Part shown: in pieces, positions 9,928 to 22,000 of the stretch
How the letters are laid out: the number at the start of each line of letters is the position of its first letter
How positions within the stretch are numbered: the stretch's first letter is position 1
The notes under the pieces: model-generated
Seen by the model: the letters and a program-made list of their open reading frames with translations, nothing else
The model's database searches: none
Told to the model about the DNA's origin: nothing
Source of the DNA: Cyanophora paradoxa
Lineage: Eukaryota > Glaucocystophyceae > Cyanophorales > Cyanophoraceae
Assembly: GCA_004431415.1 (NCBI GenBank)
Contig: QPMI01000414.1
Location: 62,001 to 126,000, forward strand
DNA: 64,000 nt
Direction of reading: 5' to 3'
Program-made: the position numbers and the translations under genes

Positions 9928-12327
9928 CTACAGGGCGACAGCGGCGGGCGGGGGCGGCGCGGCGCCCTTTGGCGCGGGGTACATGCGATCCCGGGTGCCC
10001 GTGATGTACTGGGGGGCAATGATGGCATTCGGAAGAATCTTCCAGTCTGCCACAGACCAATTCGCGTCAGATCAATTCTGGATCAAATTCGAATTCAAAT
10101 TGCTGGAAACCGCGCACCGATGCCGGCGCCCTCCGGGGGGGGCGCGCTCTTTGAGATGCGGTCCAGGAGCCGCCGCCCGATCGTCTGGATGTCCTTAACG
10201 TCCGAGCACATCTGCGAGCGGGGCGGGGCGGGGGCCGCGACGTAAGCCGCCGAGTCACGGATTCGGCGAGCCGCGAGGAGCTCGAGGTGCCGGGGGGTAC
10301 GATGCGAACCTCCATCGCCTGCGTGACGTACTTGTCGCCCTCGTAGTGCCGGTAGATCGCGCGGTTCAGGGCTGCGCCGAGGCCGCGCTCAGCCAGCCAG
10401 CCAGCCAGCCAGCTGGCCGGAAGCGGACCGTGCGAGGCGAACGAGTTGAGGGCGCCGAGGCCCTTCCAGACGACGCGGGGGTCCGTCGGGTGCACGTTGA
10501 TGGCGGAGAGCACCGCTGGGACCGCGACCATGTCCCCTAGGAACTGCCAAGGGCTCTTAGAAGAAGAAGAAGAAGAGGAAGGGAGCTCTGTGTTTCCGCG
10601 TGTCTGGGACTCGCCTTCTTGTTGTTGTTGAGGATGAAGGAGCCGATCGAGTACTTCCAGAGCGCCCCGCAGCCGGAGGCCTGGATCTGATCGATCCGAT
10701 CCGGCGCGTTAGGTCCGCGAACGGGAACGGGAGCTCGAACCGGCGGGATTCGAACCTGGGCGTCGTTGATGTACTGCTGCATGACGCTGAGGACCTCCTG
10801 CACCGTGTCCTTGCCCAGCTGCGCGCGCGCGCGGATCAAATTCAGATTCGAATTTCAAATTCTGCGCGGAATCGAATTCTGCGCGCCTTCTTGGGGAACT
10901 CGTTCGTGAGCTTCTCGAGGCCGAGCATCGCGCCGCGCACGACGCCGATGTCGCCCTTGTGCATCTGCGGTGCGGGCGGGGCCGAACTGAGCGGAGCCAA
11001 GCGAGCGCGGGAGCGGCGGGGCGGGGCGGCGACCTGCAGCGCCTTGAGGACCGCCGGCCACGCGTCGTTCGCCTTGAGCGCCTGCTGCGAGAGCGGCGTC
11101 CGCGCCATCTGCGCCCGCCGCCGATCAAATCTCTTCCGGAAGGCTGACGGCGCGGCGCCGGCGGCGCCCGCACGTTTCCGATGGCCGAGCTCCCGTGATA
11201 GACAGCGGCGGGGTCGTCCATACACTTCACGAGCGCCTGCGAATTCGAACAGTTAGGCGAATCCGAAGCGCGAGCGAGACACGAGTCCGAGCGGGCGCGC
11301 CTTGGCGAGGAGCCTGGGTACGTTGCACTTGGCCATCTCCGTGTTCGCGTCGTCCGAGCGCGTGAGGACGCGCAGGACGGAGAGCAGCGTCCGCATGAAC
11401 TCCGGATCGGACTCCTTCTCGGCGGCCGCCAGCCGCAGGCCGATCGCGCGGTACGCCATCCTGCGCCCGCGCGGTCAGCCACGCGGACGCGCCCGCGCTT
11501 CCGAGCGACGAGCGCTCACTTGTTCGCGTCCCCGCCGAACGCAGCGTTGATGTTGGGCGCGTGCGTGAAGGCGTCGTAGGACTCGACGAAGCGCGCCTGC
11601 GGGCGGCGCGTCGTCGTCGTCGGCGGCGGCGGAGGAATGTGGAGCGCATCGAATCGCGCACGAGGAACTGGAGCTGCTGCTCGCGCGACGCGGCCACAGT
11701 CGAGTTGGGCGCGAGGATCGCGCAGAGCGCCGCGATGTCGGCGTGCGCCCGGGCCTGCATGCGGCGGCGCCGGGGGGGTGAGCGGCGCCGCCGCGGGCGC
11801 GCTCCGACCGGCCAGAGGCACCTCGTCCACGGGCGGGTGGATCGTGAAGGATGCCGACCGGAGGAATGAGCGCTCCGTCATCGCCTGCATCGAGCGTCAG
11901 CGGTTGCGCGCGCACCCCGGCACGCTAGGCGGCGCCGAGCGCAAAAACGCACGAAGGAGCGCTCAGAATCCATCTCCGAAGGGGTCATTGACGGCTGCGC
12001 GGACAGGCCGCCGTTTTGCGGGATCCACTGCTGTTTATTCTGCTGGCTCATGGCCGGCGGGGGAGGCGGGGCCGCCTGCCGCACGTAGGGCTGCCCGTTC
12101 GGGGCATACTGAGCAGCGTCGCCCTGAGGCACGCCGAGGTTCATCGTCTCCACCTTGACCAAGAGGCCGTCGTCGTCGTACGAAGGCTGGTGCTGCGGGG
12201 CATACTCCTGATGCTGCGCATGCGCCTCGTACTGCTGCTGTTGCTGATGCGCTTCGTATTGCTGCTGCATCTGATATGCCTCGTATTGGCCAGTGGGCTC
12301 GTATTGGTGGGCGTCGACTGCGGCCAT
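9928..12327 (-). CDS. Armadillo-repeat protein with Gln-rich N-terminus
   Basis: The ATG at 12327 opens a Gln/Tyr-rich segment with repeats of QYEAH (to about 12200), then a Pro-rich stretch (to about 11950). The exons that follow read as helical ARM-type repeats: HADIAALCAILAPNST, EFMRTLLSVLRVLTRSDD with AKCNVPRLLAK, ALVKCMDDPAAVYHGSSAIG, GDIGVVRGAMLGLEKLTNEF, TVQEVLSVMQQYINDAQ, GCGALWKYSIGSFI, VPAVLSAINVHPTDPRVVWK and RAIYRHYEGDKYVTQAM. The last exon is WKILPNAIIAPQY and ends with a Pro/Ala tail; the stop is at 9928-9930. ARM proteins are scaffolds for protein binding. I cannot assign a named family. Introns contain TTCGAA and GATCAAAT elements. The gene converges with the capping-like gene, about 77 bases apart. 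Confidence 0.65.
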
Positions 12328-12682
12328 CTGCGGGTGCGGGCGCGGTCAGACATCACGCAAAACGGCGGAATAGACCACACAGATGGCGCAGGATGCGGGC
12401 GCGCGCCGCCCGCCGGCGGATGCGGACCTTTAAAGGCCTGGAAGTGCTCGACGCACTGCGGGGGCGCGAGCGGCCGGCCGAGGATGAACGGGCTGCTGCC
12501 TCCTGCGGCGATGGCGGGGTCAGATTCGCGCTTGGAGAGGCATAGGGGCGCGCTCACTCTTTATTATATCTGTACCCCTTTCGGTTGCGCGGCGAGCTTG
12601 GTGGAGGCAAGGCAGGGACGGGTCCGAGGCAAGCGAGGGGCCTGCGGCTCGCGAGGCTGCGCCAGGCGCTGCCGCGCGAGAG
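12328..12682. promoter_or_regulatory. Divergent promoter region between ARM-repeat gene and MOB1
   Basis: About 355 bases separate the two start codons. The segment ctttattatatctgtacccc near 12558-12577 is the only AT-rich patch and could serve as a core-promoter element for either gene. Otherwise the region is GC-rich with no clear open frame of its own. Confidence 0.4.
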
Positions 12683-14008
12683 ATGGCCTCGCTCTTCGGG
12701 TGCGCCCCCTTTTCGCAACGGCTGCTTAGAAAGCGGGCGAGACGCGTGCTGCGCAACTCTTCCGCGCTCTCCGAGCTGTCGGACTGCCGAGGCGCCCCCA
12801 TGGCGCGGAAGACGCCGGCTGACAGGCATTTGATCCAGCAGCAGCAAGAGCGGGTCCACAAAGACCTTCAAGCCAAAGAAGGCGCGCTCATCAAGCGTTT
12901 GAGCGGCTCGAGCGCTCCCCTCTAAGCCGCCTTCGCAGACTCTCGCGCCCACGCCCAAGAACCTGCACCTGAAGCAGCGGATCGATGCGACGCTCGGGTC
13001 AGGGAACCTGCGCGAAGCTGTCGCACTGCCTCCGGGCGAGGATCTCAACGAGTGGCTCGCAATAAACAGTCCGCGCCGCCCGCGCCGCTGCGCAGCTGCC
13101 TGGCCGACTCCCGCGCAGCTGTCGACTTCTACAATCAGATCAACCTGCTGTATGGTACTATAACAGAGTTCTGCACCCCACAGGAGTGCCCCGTGATGTC
13201 CGCTGGCCCCAAGTGCGCCGCCCGGCCGCCCGCCCCGCCGCAGCGCCTAGCTACATCCGCGCCGCCGGCTGACAGCGCCTCTCGTCTAGGTACGAATACT
13301 TATGGGCTGACGGCGTTCTGATAAAAAAGGCAGTAAAGTGCTCGGCCCCCGAGTGCGTCCGCTGCGTTCCATGCGGCCCGCTGCCTTCCCTCGCTCACTC
13401 TCGCGCAGGTACGTAGAATACCTAATGACATGGGTGGAGAGCTTACTGGAGGACGAGAGCATATTCCCGACACGGCCGGGTGCGCCTTGCCCGCCTCGCA
13501 GGCGGGCGCGGCCCGAACGGGCATGCCTGCCCCGCAGGCGCCCCGTTCCCCAAGTCCTTCGGCTCGATCGTGCGGAACGTTTTCAAGCGGCTCTTCCGCG
13601 TCTACGGACATATATACCACCACCACTTCCGCAAGATCGTGTCCTTGGGCGAGGAAGCTCACCTGAAGTGCGCTCTCTGATCGATCTTCTTCCTGTTCAG
13701 AGCCAGCCAGCGCTGACTGCTACTGCTTCGCAGCACGTGCTTCAAGCACTTTATGTATTTCATCAAAGAGTTCGACCTGGTGGAGAAGAAGGAGCTCGCA
13801 CCGCTCGCGGACCTCATCGGTGCGCCGCTGTTGTGATCCGCTCGAATTTGATCCGAGGGGCTTCCTAAAGAGCGCGCGCCCCCCGCTCGCTCGCGCAGAG
13901 CTCGTCGAGAAGCGCGACTTCGAGCGGGGCCACTCCAACCCTTACGAGACCGAGCGGACGTCCACAAGCAGTCCGGCGGCCGGCAGCGAAGGCGACTCTC
14001 TGGGGTAG
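12683..14008 (+). CDS. MOB1: MOB kinase activator 1 (complete, nine exons)
   Basis: Exons: 12683-12699, 12851-12896, 12939-13068, 13119-13212, 13290-13352, 13409-13479, 13538-13667, 13734-13819, 13899-14008. They sum to 747 bases, 248 codons plus TAG, with every junction in phase and every intron GT-AG, mostly starting GTGCG. The protein starts [16 protein letters not shown], like animal MOB1 (MSFLFG..KTFKPKK). It contains [62 protein letters not shown] and [16 protein letters not shown]. The zinc ligands are present: C-x4-C in FCTPQECP and H-x4-H in HIYHHHF. MOB1 binds and activates NDR/LATS kinases in Hippo and mitotic-exit pathways. It is about 32 residues longer than the 216-residue human protein, through a Ser/Glu-rich C-terminal tail. 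One of the best conserved genes in the window. Confidence 0.95.
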
Positions 14009-14426
14009 CAGGCGCGCGGCCCGGGGCAGGGCTATCCAGATCTCTCTTCCTAGATCTCTCATCAGTCGATTCGTATCACGTCCCTGAAGTACTAGTGTTG
14101 GGTGCATGAAGTTTTGAGGCAGTATCTAGCTATAGCTATCGCTTTCCCCCAGGCCCTGTTCTCTGGTCGTCTTTCAATAGAGCAGCAGCAGGAGTATAGC
14201 AAACTGCCGCCCGCCCGGACCGCGCACGTGCACGTGCTCATGATCACGAGCCTAAGCATACAATTCAGAAATCGAAGGTCAAATCACGCGTACGCTACAG
14301 ATAGATACAGAGCCTATGATCGACGAAGGGAGCCACTGGAGCTAGAGGCAGATGACGGGTGTGACTCCGCTGCTCAGCGAAGAAGAGGACGCTCGAGACG
14401 CGAGCGCCGGGTACAGGGTGCATCCA
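14009..14426. other. Convergent 3' spacer between MOB1 and the minus-strand SMP-C2 gene
   Basis: This stretch is AT-richer than the flanking genes (ctatagctatcgc, atacaattcagaaatcg) and has no supported exon. It probably holds the 3' UTRs and polyadenylation signals of both convergent genes. Confidence 0.5.
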
Positions 14427-17400
14427 CTACGACTCGGGGGTAGCGGCGTCGCCGTCGACAACGCCCTCGCCGACGCCGTCGGGAATAGACGCGGACACGA
14501 TCTCCACCTGGGTACAGCGTCAGCGCCGCCGTTCTCGAGGAAGCGGAATGGCGGGGTACCTCGAGGTAGATCTTGCCGCCGTCGCCGCTGTCGAGCGTCA
14601 GCTCCTGGGTCAGGACCTTGTCCAACTCGCGGATGCTGGCCAGGTCCAGCTGCGGCACCCGGGTTCGATTCCGCGCGGAGCGGGACTCGTGGGGTGGGGG
14701 GGGGGGGGGGTAGGGGCTCACGTTGTAGTTGCCGAGGGGGCGGCTCTTCCCGATGCGCTCCTTGTCGCACACGCGGATCTGCAGCTCGGGAAGCGGCTGC
14801 AAGAAACAGAGGGAAGAGTTCAGGAATGAACGGGCCCCGCGCGGGTTCGAACCCGGGCCCTGACCTTCCCGACCTCGAGGTCCTCCAGCGACCACTCGAA
14901 GCTCTCGTTGTACTCCGGGTTCAGGTTGTCCCACTTGACCTGGGGGGTACGCGATTCAGGGAATGACGGGGAGGGGGTACGAGTTCGAAGACACACCTGC
15001 GTCTTGTGCTTGACGCCCTCGAACAGGAGCTTGACGAACGGATCGCTCTTGCCTGCGGCGGGGAGTGAGGAGGGGGTACGAGGTGGGATTGTGCGGAGGA
15101 TGGGGTACGCCGTTCATACCGAAGCGCTCGATGTTCTTTAGGTTCTCGCACTTGATGACCTTCACCTTGAGCATCGAGAGCGGCGGAAGCGGCGGCTCGG
15201 CGTCCTGAGCGGAATCAGCATCGCGGAGGAGGCCGGGTGGGGGGGTACGCCGCACCGCCTCGGGGAGGGAGGGCATGCCGCGCTCCACGACGGCGGCGGC
15301 CGCCTCGCGGAGCTGCGCGTCCGTCCCCGCGGCGCCCGCCTTCGAAGATCCCGCGAGCTGCGCCGTGCGCGCGTCGGGGGCCGCCCTTCATTCCTGTACC
15401 CCTCGGCGCCCTCGGGGGGGGGGGAAGAGTACCGGTGCAGCCGAGTCGAGGGCGGCAAAGGCGTCCTCGACGTTCTCCACGGGCTTGTTGGAGGAGTTCT
15501 TCGACGTCGCCTGGCTCGCCTGGGTACGCATTCGGGTAAGCCGGGGGGAGGGAGGCGGGAGGGGTACGCACCTTCAGCAACTCCTCGAAAGGCAGCTTGG
15601 AGTTCTCGTCGAAGATCTCCAGCTTCTTGAAGCCCTCTTTCGATGGGTTGCAGATCTGCGGGCGCGTACCCGTCGGCGAGGGTGGCCCCGACGGGGAGAG
15701 GGCAGGGGATACGCCCACCATGAAGACGAGGCGGATGTCGCCGCTGGCGCCCTTCCCCTTCCTGCGGGGGGCGCAGGGCTGAGCGGCGCGCGCGAACAAG
15801 CACGTAAGGCAGCGTACATCGGGAAGGTCTGGTCGTACTGCGTGGGCACGTCAAGGGCCGAAGCGGTCAGAGGGGTACAGATTCCCGTTTGAGTGTCGGG
15901 GGTACGCACCAGCACGTCCTCGTCGTACCGAGTTATGTCGACCTTGACGCGGCCCATCGAGAAGCGTTCCTCCGCCTGCGTGGTGGGTACGTGAGCAGCA
16001 GAGGTGCCAGGGGGTACAGGGGCCGCCGGGGGTACAGGCCTTGCGCTTCTTGGCGAAGTGCTTGACTTCGAGCAGCAGCATCGTGTTGCCCTTGAGCTCC
16101 AGCACGAATTGCTGCGAACGAAGGGGGGTACGCGGTCAGGGCGGGGGCTGCGGGGATACAGGAAAGCGGAACAAACACTCGCCTCCTGCCACTCGGGGCT
16201 GAGGGTGTCGAACCGGACGTTGCTCTTGAACTTGCGCGTGCTGTAGGCACGAGTTAGGCGCACGTCCTGCAATCTAAGCGCGATCTGTTCTTCTGCGAGA
16301 AATAGCGCACCCAAGGTGGAGGAGGACGAAGGGATCCGAGACGGCGAGATCGGCTGCGGTCTCGCGATTGACAAGGTTCGAGGCGGAGACGAGCCGCAGA
16401 AGCATCGTGCACTCCTCCAGCATCTTCCGCTCTGTACCCCCCTCAGATAAAGAAAGCCACTGAAAGAAAAGAAAAGAAAAGCACTGGGGAGGGAGAGATC
16501 CTTGGCGACCAGCTGCCGGACCAGGTCCTTCCCCATGTTGGGAACCTCCGCCGGCTCCTTGAACGCCTCCTTGTCCAGCAGGCCGTCTGGGGGTACGCGC
16601 GCGTGCGGGTTCGGTTCCGGGGTACGAATGAGCCAGCGGGAGAAGAAACGCGCACCCTTGGGGACGAGCCAGTACTCGACGAAGAGGGCACCGTTGGCGA
16701 CGCCGCGGAGGCGCATCTGGGGGGTACGGCGAGCTCGGTACGGGTATGGGTGGGCGTCCGAGAAGAAGGGGGTACCGCACCTCCTGCTGCTGGACGGAAT
16801 CGACGCGCCACTCGAGAATGTTGGCGTCCGTCGAACCGATCGAGTCGTCTGGGGACGCGTCAGTAGCGGAGGGCGGCGGAGGAGCTGCGTCCGCGCGCGC
16901 CCTGGGACATTTTGTCCTCGTCGAAGACCTCCAGCACAATCTTGGTATCGTCCTTCTCGCTGTTCACGTCCTGCCCAGGGCCCCCGGCCTCAGGCGGGCC
17001 GCAAGGCGGTGGGTGGCGGGGGCACGGGCCGCGCACCCAGCACCACCAGACGTCCCTCCAGCCGGCCTTCGTCGGGTCGGCGTGCTTCTCGAGCCCCCCG
17101 CGCTTGACGAATTCCAGCGCGTCCTCCCGCTCCTTGAGGTACTTGCTCTTGTGCGCGTCCGCGAGATCCTTCTCCCAGTCATACTTGAGCCCGGGAGGCT
17201 TCTCCAGGTCCGTCCACCAGAAGGGGAAGAGGTCGTCGTCGACGGTCTGCCGGGGGGTACCGCTTTGTTCCAGTTCGGACGGGGGCAAGGGGGGTACGCG
17301 GCACCTTGGTCCGGAACGACTTGCCGCAGAGCGTGACCATGCAGTAGGCGTCGGAGACGTCCTGTAACCCCCAGAGGTCGGGCCGGGAGGGGGGTACGGC

Positions 17401-18833
17401 GAGCGGGGGCGGGCGGGGGCGCGCGGCACCTTGCCGCTGTCGGCGTTCTTGAGGCGCTCGGCGCGCAGGACGCGGAGGAAGACCTTGCCGTGGAACGACT
17501 TCTGGTCCGGCGGCGCGTCTGGAAGAATGCGGAGGCGCGTGAGCGAGCGCGGTGGGAAATCGCGGCTTCGGGGGGTACGGCGGCGTACACTCGTGGTCGG
17601 CGTTGCCGTAGACGTGGTAGCGGTTGGGCCAGACGAAGGTGGAGTCCAAGTTCTGCTGGATGACCTCGTAGATCTTGTGGCGGAGCCCGGGGAACTGCCA
17701 GCGGCGCAAACGGGAGAGCCCACTCAGGCGGGGCGCCAGGCCACAAGAGCGCGCGCCTCTGATCTCACGCACATCCATGATGTCGAGGCCGGCGATGGGC
17801 TCGAGAGAGAACTCCAGCAGGGGGCGCTCGCGGAAGGAGATCCTGCGGGCCGGTGAGCGGCGGGAAAGGAGAGGGAAGGAAAGGAAGGAAGCGGGGGAGG
17901 GGGCGCGCCACATCGGGTTCTCCCAGCCGAAGCGCTCGTCCTGAAGGATCTTGATGCGGACCTGCGCAAGGCAGGATTCGATCCCGGGCGCAGGCGACGG
18001 ATTTGATTCGCGCGCACCCGGGCTTGGAGCCGGCGGATGGTTGCCGACGCAGGGATGGGCAGGTGGCCGCCCGGAATGAGCATAATGTTGATCTCCAGTC
18101 GAATGCGACCAGTGTACTCGAGGACCGTCTCGAGCAGCACCTCCTGCGGCCGGCGTGAGCCGGCGGCGGGCGGACGAGGGAGGCGGGGCGCGGCCGCGCC
18201 TTGCGGGCCGTCGGACAGAAGTGGAAGTCGATGAGCCTGGGGGGCATCGGGCCGACGTCGACCTTGCGAACTTGGATCTTGATCTGCGCGGGGCGTCGCA
18301 TCCACCCGCACCCAGAGCGGCGGTGTGGGGAGGCGCACGAAGGAGTTCTTCATCAGCGCGGTCATGATGTTCTGAATCTTCTTCTGCGCGCTTTCCTGCG
18401 CTGCTCGTGAGCGAGAGAGCGCGTTGCGGTCACCGCCGAGAAGCGCAGCTGCGTACGTTCATGTCGCTCTTGTACTCGTTCCACAGCTTAGAGAGCGTGT
18501 GGTTGAACCATTCGGCTCCCTCCTCCTCGCTCCATCCCTGCACTGCCGCGTGAGAGCGCGGCCAGCAGCGGCGGGCGGGGCGCCGGCGCGGACCCCGGCG
18601 GCGTGGTGCGTGAGGAACTCCTTAACCTGCTCTTTTGTGGTGTCCTTCCGACGGAACGAGTAGAACGCAAAGAAGCTGATTCCCATCGCAAACAACGAAC
18701 TGATACCGCATCTGCCGGCTGCGACACGTCGAACGCGGATATCGCGGTCAGCGCCCTGTCCAGGATCCGCGCGGGCGCTCCACCTACCCGCATAACACAG
18801 CAAGGCGCCAGTCAGGTTCGTAACTAGACCCAT
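14427..18833 (-). CDS. SMP-C2 lipid-transfer protein (extended synaptotagmin / tricalbin type), copy 1
   Basis: The ATG at 18833 gives MGLVTNLTGALLCYAGR; a splice to CGISSLFAMGISFFAFYSF makes a hydrophobic N-terminal hairpin. The SMP domain follows: EEEGAEWFNHTLSKLWNEYK, KIQNIMTALMKNSF, RKVDVGPMPPRLIDFHF and LETVLEYTGRIRLEIN. Three C2 modules follow. The first (about 17500-16900) has FHGKVFLRVLRAERLKNAD, DVSDAYCMVTLCGKSFRTK and VLEVFDEDKMS, with an extra 60-70 residues between strands. The second (about 16430-15690) has MLLRLVSASNLVNRE, DPFVLLHL and FDTLSPEWQEA. The third (about 15170-14550) has MLKVKVIKCENLKNIERFG, GKSDPFVKLLFEG, NLNPEYNESFEWSLEDL and GKIYLEV. It ends VEIVSASIPDGVG..., with the stop at 14427-14429. 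Family members tether ER to plasma membrane and move glycerolipids. The layout matches the plus-strand neighbour, so the pair arose by inverted duplication. Internal exon borders were not all fixed. Confidence 0.85.
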
Positions 18834-19058
18834 TCGGCCGGCTGATCGAGCCCGGGCGATGCCCGCGGCTGGAGCACGATGCTAACGCTCGTCCCGCTCG
18901 GCCCGAACAGAGCGGGATCCACGCCGATGCAGGCTGCCGTACGCGCGCCCTGGAGCCGCCTACACGTCGAGACCAACGCGGTCGGATCACCGGGGCCCGA
19001 CTCGCCTTGTTAACTGATTGAGGTACCACCCCCTGAGATCGCCGAGCCGCGGCCAGCG
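18834..19058. promoter_or_regulatory. Short divergent promoter between the two SMP-C2 genes
   Basis: Only 225 bases separate the two start codons, so 5' UTRs and promoters must be compact and probably shared. No TATA box is evident; ttgttaactgattgaggtac just upstream of the plus-strand ATG is the AT-richest patch. The arrangement suggests the paralogues are co-expressed. Confidence 0.45.
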
Positions 19059-22000
19059 ATGGCCAGCCTGCTGGCGAAGCTCGACGACAAGCTCTCGCCT
19101 TCGAAGCAGAAGCTTGTGGTTTCGATCGGGTCGCTGTTGCTGTCCTGGGTGTTCGGTCACTATGGCCTGTCGACGACCTCAGCCATCGTCCTCGCCCTGG
19201 GCACCACCCTGTTCCACACCCTCCGTAAGACCAGTTTCGAGGAGGCTGTGAAGCAGCATCTCGTTTCCACGCTCACGGTTCGTGTGATCGCCCGCTTCAA
19301 CATAACGCTTTGCACCTGTCGGGCGGATACGCGGGGCTGGCCTCTCTGACGAATTCGCTCGGCTCCTCTGTCCTTGTTTATGCACCGCAGGGCTGGTCCG
19401 GTGCGTAGCGCGCCCGTACGCGGTCCTCCGGAGCGCCGCATGACACGACCGGGGCCCCGCAGATGACGAGGGCGCCGAATGGTTCAACGGGTCTTTCGTC
19501 AAGTACTGGAACGCGTACAAGCGCGAGCTGAACGTGCGCTCCCCTGGCGCCCGTCCCTCAGATTTCGAGCCTGACAGCGCCGCTCGGCCCGCTTAGGACA
19601 AAGTGCACGACACGATGCAGAACATCCTCGCCGGATACAGCGGCTGGGCCGGCCTGGTTCGCGCTCGCCCCCGTCGCTCGCCCTGCCGTCGCTCGCTGGT
19701 CGGTCCGACTGACCGAAACTGCGCCGCAGGAGGAGATCGTTGTGAAGGAGGTCGACGTAGGCCCGACGGCGCCCAAGCTCAAGAACTTTAAATTCCTTCA
19801 CACGGGCGGCAAGTTCATCCTCCTCGAGACGACACTGTACTACGAGGGCCGCATCTACGTCGGCCTGGAGGTGCTTTCCCGCCCCGCGCGCTTCCCTTCC
19901 CTTCCCTTCCCTGATCCGCTTCGCGATCTAGGTCCGGTTCCAGAAGCTGCCGAACATGAGCGCAACCGCGGCCATCACCAAGCTCGAGGGCAAGGTCCGC
20001 GCCCCGTCTCTTTCTCTCTCTTCGTCGTCCTTTTCTGACGCTCCTTCGAATCCCGGCAGGTCCGGTTCAAGATGGACATGCCCAAGTCCCTGGGCGAGCT
20101 CTCCTCCCAGCCCGTCTGGATGTCCCTCCGGAAGAAGCCCACCATCGCCTTCGAGGTGCGGTACCCCCGCCCCGCACCCGACGTTCACGTACCCCTCCCT
20201 CACCTCGCCGACTACCTCCCCACAGCTCGTTGTCGCTGGCCAGAAGAACCTTTTCGATTGGGACGCGCTCAAGTCCAAGATCGAGGGGTCGATCCAGGCG
20301 AGCGCCCTTTCCTTCGCTCTTCCTGCGCCCGCCCCGCCCCGCTCACCTCGTCCTTCTTCGCTCCGCAGGGTGCCATCTACCGCAAGATGGTCTGGCCCAA
20401 CAACGTGCGCCGCTGTACCCCTCCCCTGCGGCGGCGGCCATCGCGCCCCTGACCCGCCCGCCCGCAGTACCAGATCAAGGGCCAGTGGGTCGAGGGCGGC
20501 GGTGCGCGAGCGGCCCGGGGCGCGGGGGCCGGCGCCCCTGGAGGGGTACGCCCTTCCAGTCCTAACGGGTACCGCGCGTCGCGTCGTCAGAGGCGGAGAG
20601 CGAGAAGCGTCACTTCAAGGGCAAGGTCATGGTGAAGGTCCTGCGGGCGCTCAACCTGGAGAACCGGGACGAGGGCGGGGGCGACGTGTCGGACCCGTAC
20701 TGTGTGGCGACGGTCAACGGCGTCCAGAAGCGCACGCGGGTCGTGAAGGACAACCTGAACCCCGTCTGGTTCGACAAGGAGAAGGACGAGCCCTGGGACT
20801 GGGTCCGTCCTCCGCTCTCGATCCCTCCCACTCTTTCTTTCTCTTTCTTTCTGTCTCTTCTTACTCACTGACCTCTTCCTCTTCCGCGTCTTCGTCTCAG
20901 CCGCTGGATAGCCGGGACCGGGACGGCATCCTCCGCGTCGAGGCCTTCGACGAGGACAAGCTCACCCGCGACGAATCCCTCGGCGCCGCCGAGGTGCGTG
21001 CGCGCGGGCCGGCTGGCCGGCTGGCCCCCCATCTAGTTACATTCGGAAGCGTGCTACAGCTACAGCTGCGGCGCCCTTCTTTCTTTGCTCGCGATTAGCT
21101 CTTAGATCGGCTTTCCGGCTACGTTTACGTGTTACGAATGCGTCTGCCGCCTCTGATCGCGCGCGGCGCCCCCCAGATCGACCTGTTCGAGCTGCCGTAC
21201 GACCGGTGGGAGGAGCGCTGGCTCACGCTCGCCGGCAAGGACGTCCGCCGCGGCACCATCCTCGTCGAGGTCAAGCTCATCCGCGGTGCTCTGCGCCCGC
21301 CCACTCTCTCTCTACGCTCTTCCCTCCCTGTCTCTGAGCGGCTGCCTCCTCTTCTTCCTCGTTCAGACGCGGAGAAGGAGAAGGAGGCTAAGGAGAGGGA
21401 GCTCAAGAAGGGCGCCGTGGCAGCCGACGCCCTCATGCAGCGTGCGCCGCCAGCCCCCTTGCCCCCCTTCCGGACCCCGAGCGGACCCTAGAAAGGAAGA
21501 AGATCGAGGCTCACGTGCCGGCCTCCCCTCGCAGGGCGCAAGGTGCTCGGCTCGGGGTACGCCATCGTCGAGGTCTTGCGCGCCAAGGACCTGCCCAACG
21601 TCGAGACGCACAAGGGTTCGATTCCGATGAGAAGAAGCTCCGCCTGCCGCGCTCTGTTGCTCACCCCTCGTTTCCCATTCGCTTCGCGCCCCCCAGACCA
21701 GGGGAAATCGGACCCGTACCTCACGCTGCGGCTGGGGAACCTGCGCCAGAAGACGGACATCCTGGAGGAGACGCTCGAGCCCGAGTGGAATGAGAAGTTC
21801 GTCTTCAAGATCGACGGGTGCGGCCCTGCTTGAATCGCTTTCGCACTCTACAGCATCGTGTATCATCGATCCGATCCGATCCGATCCGACCCGACCCCAT
21901 TCGATCCATCTCTAGCCCCTCCATCGCCCGGCCGCCCCTCCGCGCCCCGCCCGTGCGCTGACCTCGGAGCAGCGAGCGGATCCTGGAGGGGGAGGTGAAG

